From an uncultured Chlorobiaceae bacterium (GTDB lineage Bacteria; Bacteroidota; Chlorobiia; Chlorobiales; Chlorobiaceae): 64,000 nucleotides of DNA. Shown piece after piece: positions 61,538-64,000 of this stretch. The position numbers were made by a program, and so were the translations under genes. Location of the stretch: positions 1 through 64,000 of the forward strand of contig CAJAJL010000123.1 of NCBI GenBank assembly GCA_903940125.1, in the 5' to 3' direction. The notes under the pieces were generated by a model, which made no database searches, was not told the DNA's origin, and saw only the letters and a list, made by a program, of their open reading frames with translations. Position 1 is the stretch's first letter. Each line of letters starts with the position of its first letter.

Positions 61538-62989
61538 ATGCATTCATCAAAAAAAGTGCTGCTGGTTTTTCTGCCATCGGAAAGCGGTGTTGACGGAGCA
61601 CGGTCACTCTACAGCGAGAATGAAAAGAATAATAACTCCATATTTTCCTGGTTCAACCGTTCGTTTAGAACCATCATCAAGCAAAGCCAGTTTGCTATTC
61701 CTCCGCTCTCACTGATGATTCTCAGTTCCATCGAGCTGGAGGGCATCGAACAATCGATCTGCGACATGCGGTTCGAAGAGTTCCCCTTTAACAAGCAGTG
61801 GGATCTGGTGGGCATCAGCGTACAGACCGGAATGGCCAAAAAGGCCTTTGCACTGGCAGACACCCTTCGTTCAAAAAGTATATCAGTAGTACTCGGAGGC
61901 CCCCATGTAACACTTTTTGCGGAATCGTGCAGATCGCATGCGGATGTTCTTGTGCTTGGCGAGGCTGATGATCTTTGGAAGGAGGTGCTCACCGATCTCA
62001 CAACCGGTACCATCAAACCCCTGTATCAATCCGAGAGTTTTCCTGATCTGGCACACTCAAGACCAGTCATGAAAACATCATTAATAAAAAACCGCTACTT
62101 TACCACCAACCTTATCCAGACCGGAAGGGGGTGTCAGCATAGCTGTGACTTCTGTAATGTACATGTGCTCAACGGCCACTCTCTGCGCAGAAGGGCTATC
62201 TCCGACATTGTCGCGGAAGTCGCCCGATTTAAAGCGAATGACCACAGGATATTCTTTTTTGTCGACGACTCTATCAATGCCGATCCAGCCTATGCCCTGG
62301 AGCTTTTCCGGCAGCTCACGTTCCTCAAAATCCGATGGTTCGGTCAGGCCACCACAACCCTTGGACAGCAGCATGAACTGCTTGAAACTTTTGCCCGTTC
62401 GGGATGTCAGGCATTGCTTGTCGGTATAGAAAGTTTAGAACCAAACAGCAGGAACGCTCATAAAAAGAACCAGAACAAAGCCGGTGAGCTCTCTCTTGCC
62501 ATTAAAACCATTAGAAATTCAGGTATAAGCCTTTATGGAAGTTTTATATACGGTCTTGACGGGGATACGCTTGATACGCCTGCGACGATCCTTGATTTCA
62601 TCAGCGATACTCGACTCGATGTTCCAGGAATAAATATCCTTCGGCCCATTCCCGGAACGCGAGTCTTCGAAAGGCTCAGAGAGGAGGGACGACTGCTGTT
62701 TGATCCACTCGATATCACTGCATACCGTTATACCTTCGGTCAGGAAATGCTGTATAGTCCAAAAAACATTCCGCTTGATGCCTTTATCGAAAGTTACTCA
62801 GCTCTTACCCGGCAGATATTCACCATGAAAAAATCAATAGCAAGGGGTATTGAGGCTCCAAGTTCAAAACCTGCCGTTTTGCTTTTTAATCTTTTTTATA
62901 CACATCTCTACAGCCTCTCCCGTCATGACCTGCAGCAACAGCTCAAAAAGAAGCCTATGGAAAAAACCATTTTGCCATACGCTGAATAA
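61538..62989 (+). CDS. B12-binding-domain radical SAM protein
   Basis: The 483-residue protein has an N-terminal cobalamin-binding-type Rossmann domain (VGISVQTG, VVLGGPHVTLFAE) and a radical SAM domain with the 4Fe-4S motif CQHSCDFC (Cys199, 203, 206). GIESLEPNSRN and GSFIYGLDGDTL are typical of the family. It shares this plan with the methyltransferases that modify bacteriochlorophyll side chains and hopanoids (BchQ, BchR, HpnP) and with the cyclase BchE. I cannot tell which reaction it performs. It appears co-transcribed with the TPR gene. Confidence 0.85.
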   Translation: MHSSKKVLLVFLPSESGVDGARSLYSENEKNNNSIFSWFNRSFRTIIKQSQFAIPPLSLMILSSIELEGIEQSICDMRFEEFPFNKQWDLVGISVQTGMAKKAFALADTLRSKSISVVLGGPHVTLFAESCRSHADVLVLGEADDLWKEVLTDLTTGTIKPLYQSESFPDLAHSRPVMKTSLIKNRYFTTNLIQTGRGCQHSCDFCNVHVLNGHSLRRRAISDIVAEVARFKANDHRIFFFVDDSINADPAYALELFRQLTFLKIRWFGQATTTLGQQHELLETFARSGCQALLVGIESLEPNSRNAHKKNQNKAGELSLAIKTIRNSGISLYGSFIYGLDGDTLDTPATILDFISDTRLDVPGINILRPIPGTRVFERLREEGRLLFDPLDITAYRYTFGQEMLYSPKNIPLDAFIESYSALTRQIFTMKKSIARGIEAPSSKPAVLLFNLFYTHLYSLSRHDLQQQLKKKPMEKTILPYAE

Positions 62990-63056
62990 TTTTTAAACTG
63001 TTGGTTATAAATTTCTAAACTATGCACGGTACAATAACTAAACCAGTATTCAGAAT

Positions 63057-63491
63057 ATGAACATGAAACCTTTCCTGCCTTGTTTGACCCTGGGCCTTGT
63101 TTTCCTCGGCGCATGCGGACTTGAGAAACCACCTGCCAGTCTTAAATTCCCTGAAGAAAAAAAAGAAGCTGCAGCATCTGCACCCGCTGCACCTGCTGCT
63201 GCACCTGCGGCTGAAAAAGCTCCAGCTGATCCGAAACTTGCTGCAGGAAAAGCCGTGTATGATACCAACTGTGCTGCATGTCACGAGGCAGGCATGATGG
63301 GCGCCCCGAAACCAGGCGACAAAGCTGCCTGGAGCGCACGTATCCCTCAGGGTGTAGAGACAATGTCTAAAAAATCAATCACAGGGTTTCAGGGTAAGGT
63401 TGGCGCTATGCCGCCAAAAGGAGGAAATGCCTCTCTGACCGACGAAGCGATAGGTAATGCTGTTGCCTTTATGGTCGACAAGTCGAAATAA
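63057..63491 (+). CDS. Cytochrome c-555-like lipoprotein
   Basis: This 144-residue protein has a lipobox LGAC (Cys20), an Ala/Pro/Glu/Lys-rich flexible linker (about residues 21-60), and a class I cytochrome c domain with CAACH (72-76) and the axial Met in GAMPPKGG (Met118). It is the membrane-tethered relative of the next gene. The linker would let the heme domain reach a reaction centre or periplasmic partner. A second in-frame ATG at 63063 is possible. Confidence 0.92.
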   Translation: MNMKPFLPCLTLGLVFLGACGLEKPPASLKFPEEKKEAAASAPAAPAAAPAAEKAPADPKLAAGKAVYDTNCAACHEAGMMGAPKPGDKAAWSARIPQGVETMSKKSITGFQGKVGAMPPKGGNASLTDEAIGNAVAFMVDKSK

Positions 63492-63570
63492 CTGGAGTAG
63501 AACTTTGCTATTTGCATACACACAACATACGTTCCCACAAACCCACAACCATTATAAGGGAGGATTTTCC

Positions 63571-63906
63571 ATGTCTCGTTTCGTTTCAGCTGCACTTTGT
63601 GCACTCTTTGTTTGTTCAATGACCTCTGCCAATGCCAATGCCGCCAGTGATGCCAAAGCAGGTAAAGCTATTTACGACACCAACTGCGCAGCCTGTCACA
63701 AAGACGGCGTTATGGGTGCACCGAAATTAGGCGACAAGGCTGCATGGGCTCCACGTATCAAACAGGGTATTGCTGTATTGAACAGTAATTCAATCAAAGG
63801 ATTCAAGGGCAAGGTGGGTATGATGATGCCAAAAGGTGGCCATCCGAACCTCACTGATGTACAGATTGGTGATGCAGTGGCTTATATCGTCCAGCTGAGC
63901 AAGTAA
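63571..63906 (+). CDS. Cytochrome c-555, soluble periplasmic
   Basis: The 111-residue precursor begins MSRFVSAALCALFVCS and is cleaved near ANANA. The mature domain has CAACH (39-43), KAAWAPRI and the Met-rich GMMMPKGG ligand loop, closely matching the known Chlorobium c-555 electron carriers that feed the photosynthetic reaction centre. GGGAGG lies eight bases before the ATG at 63571; the track start at 63457 was dropped. Confidence 0.93.
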   Translation: MSRFVSAALCALFVCSMTSANANAASDAKAGKAIYDTNCAACHKDGVMGAPKLGDKAAWAPRIKQGIAVLNSNSIKGFKGKVGMMMPKGGHPNLTDVQIGDAVAYIVQLSK

Positions 63907-63927
63907 GAGCTTCAGCGTATAACCCTG

Positions 63928-63954
63928 AAAGGCGGGACGATCTCCCGCCTTTTT
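63928..63954 (+). terminator. Rho-independent terminator after cytochrome c-555
   Basis: GGCGGGA-CGATC-TCCCGCC forms a perfect 7-bp stem, extended by AAA/TTT, and is followed by TTTTT. It lies 21 bases past the c-555 stop. The remaining 46 bases of the window show nothing further. Confidence 0.92.
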
Positions 63955-64000
63955 GGTTTTCTGCCGTAAATCTCACCCGCGACCTGATCATGACGCATCA

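Noticed and set aside
1-64000. CRISPR array or prophage
   Set aside because: No regularly spaced repeats, phage structural genes or integrase were seen on either strand; the only mobile DNA is the IS end at the left edge.

Overview
The window looks like part of a green sulfur bacterium (Chlorobiaceae) chromosome. Three gene sets point there: the light-independent protochlorophyllide reductase genes bchN-bchB-bchL, a cytochrome c-555 gene with a lipoprotein paralogue beside it, and an N-terminal-half-only ClpB. The assignment rests on recognising protein families by eye; no database was searched.

Layout: 1-1.3 kb holds the end of a probable IS21-like insertion sequence that cuts off an RloC/PrrC-type (AAA_13) ATPase gene. 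1.4-7.5 kb, minus strand, runs engB, purA, a small MTH1187/UPF0045 gene, bchN, bchB, bchL and a hairpin terminator. 7.7-11 kb has cysS (+), a mannose-1-phosphate guanylyltransferase gene (-) and rsmG (+). 11.1-31 kb is one long minus-strand block, read from 31 kb down to 11 kb: rpsL-rpsG-fusA-tuf (str), rpsJ to rplX (S10), rplN to rplO (spc) and secY-map-infA-rpmJ-rpsM-rpsK-rpsD-rpoA-rplQ (alpha). A tRNA-Gly(TCC) gene sits inside it between rplN and rplX, and a hairpin terminator or attenuator lies between tuf and rpsJ.

31.4-40.8 kb, minus strand, is a tightly packed series that starts with housekeeping genes (obg, an N-acetylglutamate-synthase-like GNAT, HPr) and continues into a surface-polysaccharide module: GT4, GT2, methyltransferase, glycosyltransferase, flippase and a YfhO-like membrane protein. 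40.9-45.3 kb holds xseB, gatB, a SYLF-domain protein, the half-length ClpB and an unknown 99-residue protein. 45.4-61.5 kb holds the parts of a MoxR/Bat-type system in three places: two VWA membrane proteins, then MoxR-DUF58-BatD-like, then a TPR protein. Between them lie a tail-specific protease, TatA, a small secreted peptide, an M16 protease, tsaD, yajC, carA and a class V aminotransferase. 61.5-64 kb holds a B12-binding radical SAM enzyme and two tandem c-555-type cytochromes.

Start codons were re-chosen from the ORF track where homology and Shine-Dalgarno placement favoured it. Several genes use TTG or GTG (infA, rpsC, the flippase, the first GT4; rpsJ, HPr, obg, yfhO, purA). rpmJ is too short for the track and was found by reading the sequence. 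I saw no CRISPR array, rRNA, prophage or obvious new defence island. The most unusual points are the tRNA inside the ribosomal-protein transcript, the terminator 28 nt ahead of rpsJ, the scattered Bat parts, the half ClpB and the IS-truncated RloC-like gene.
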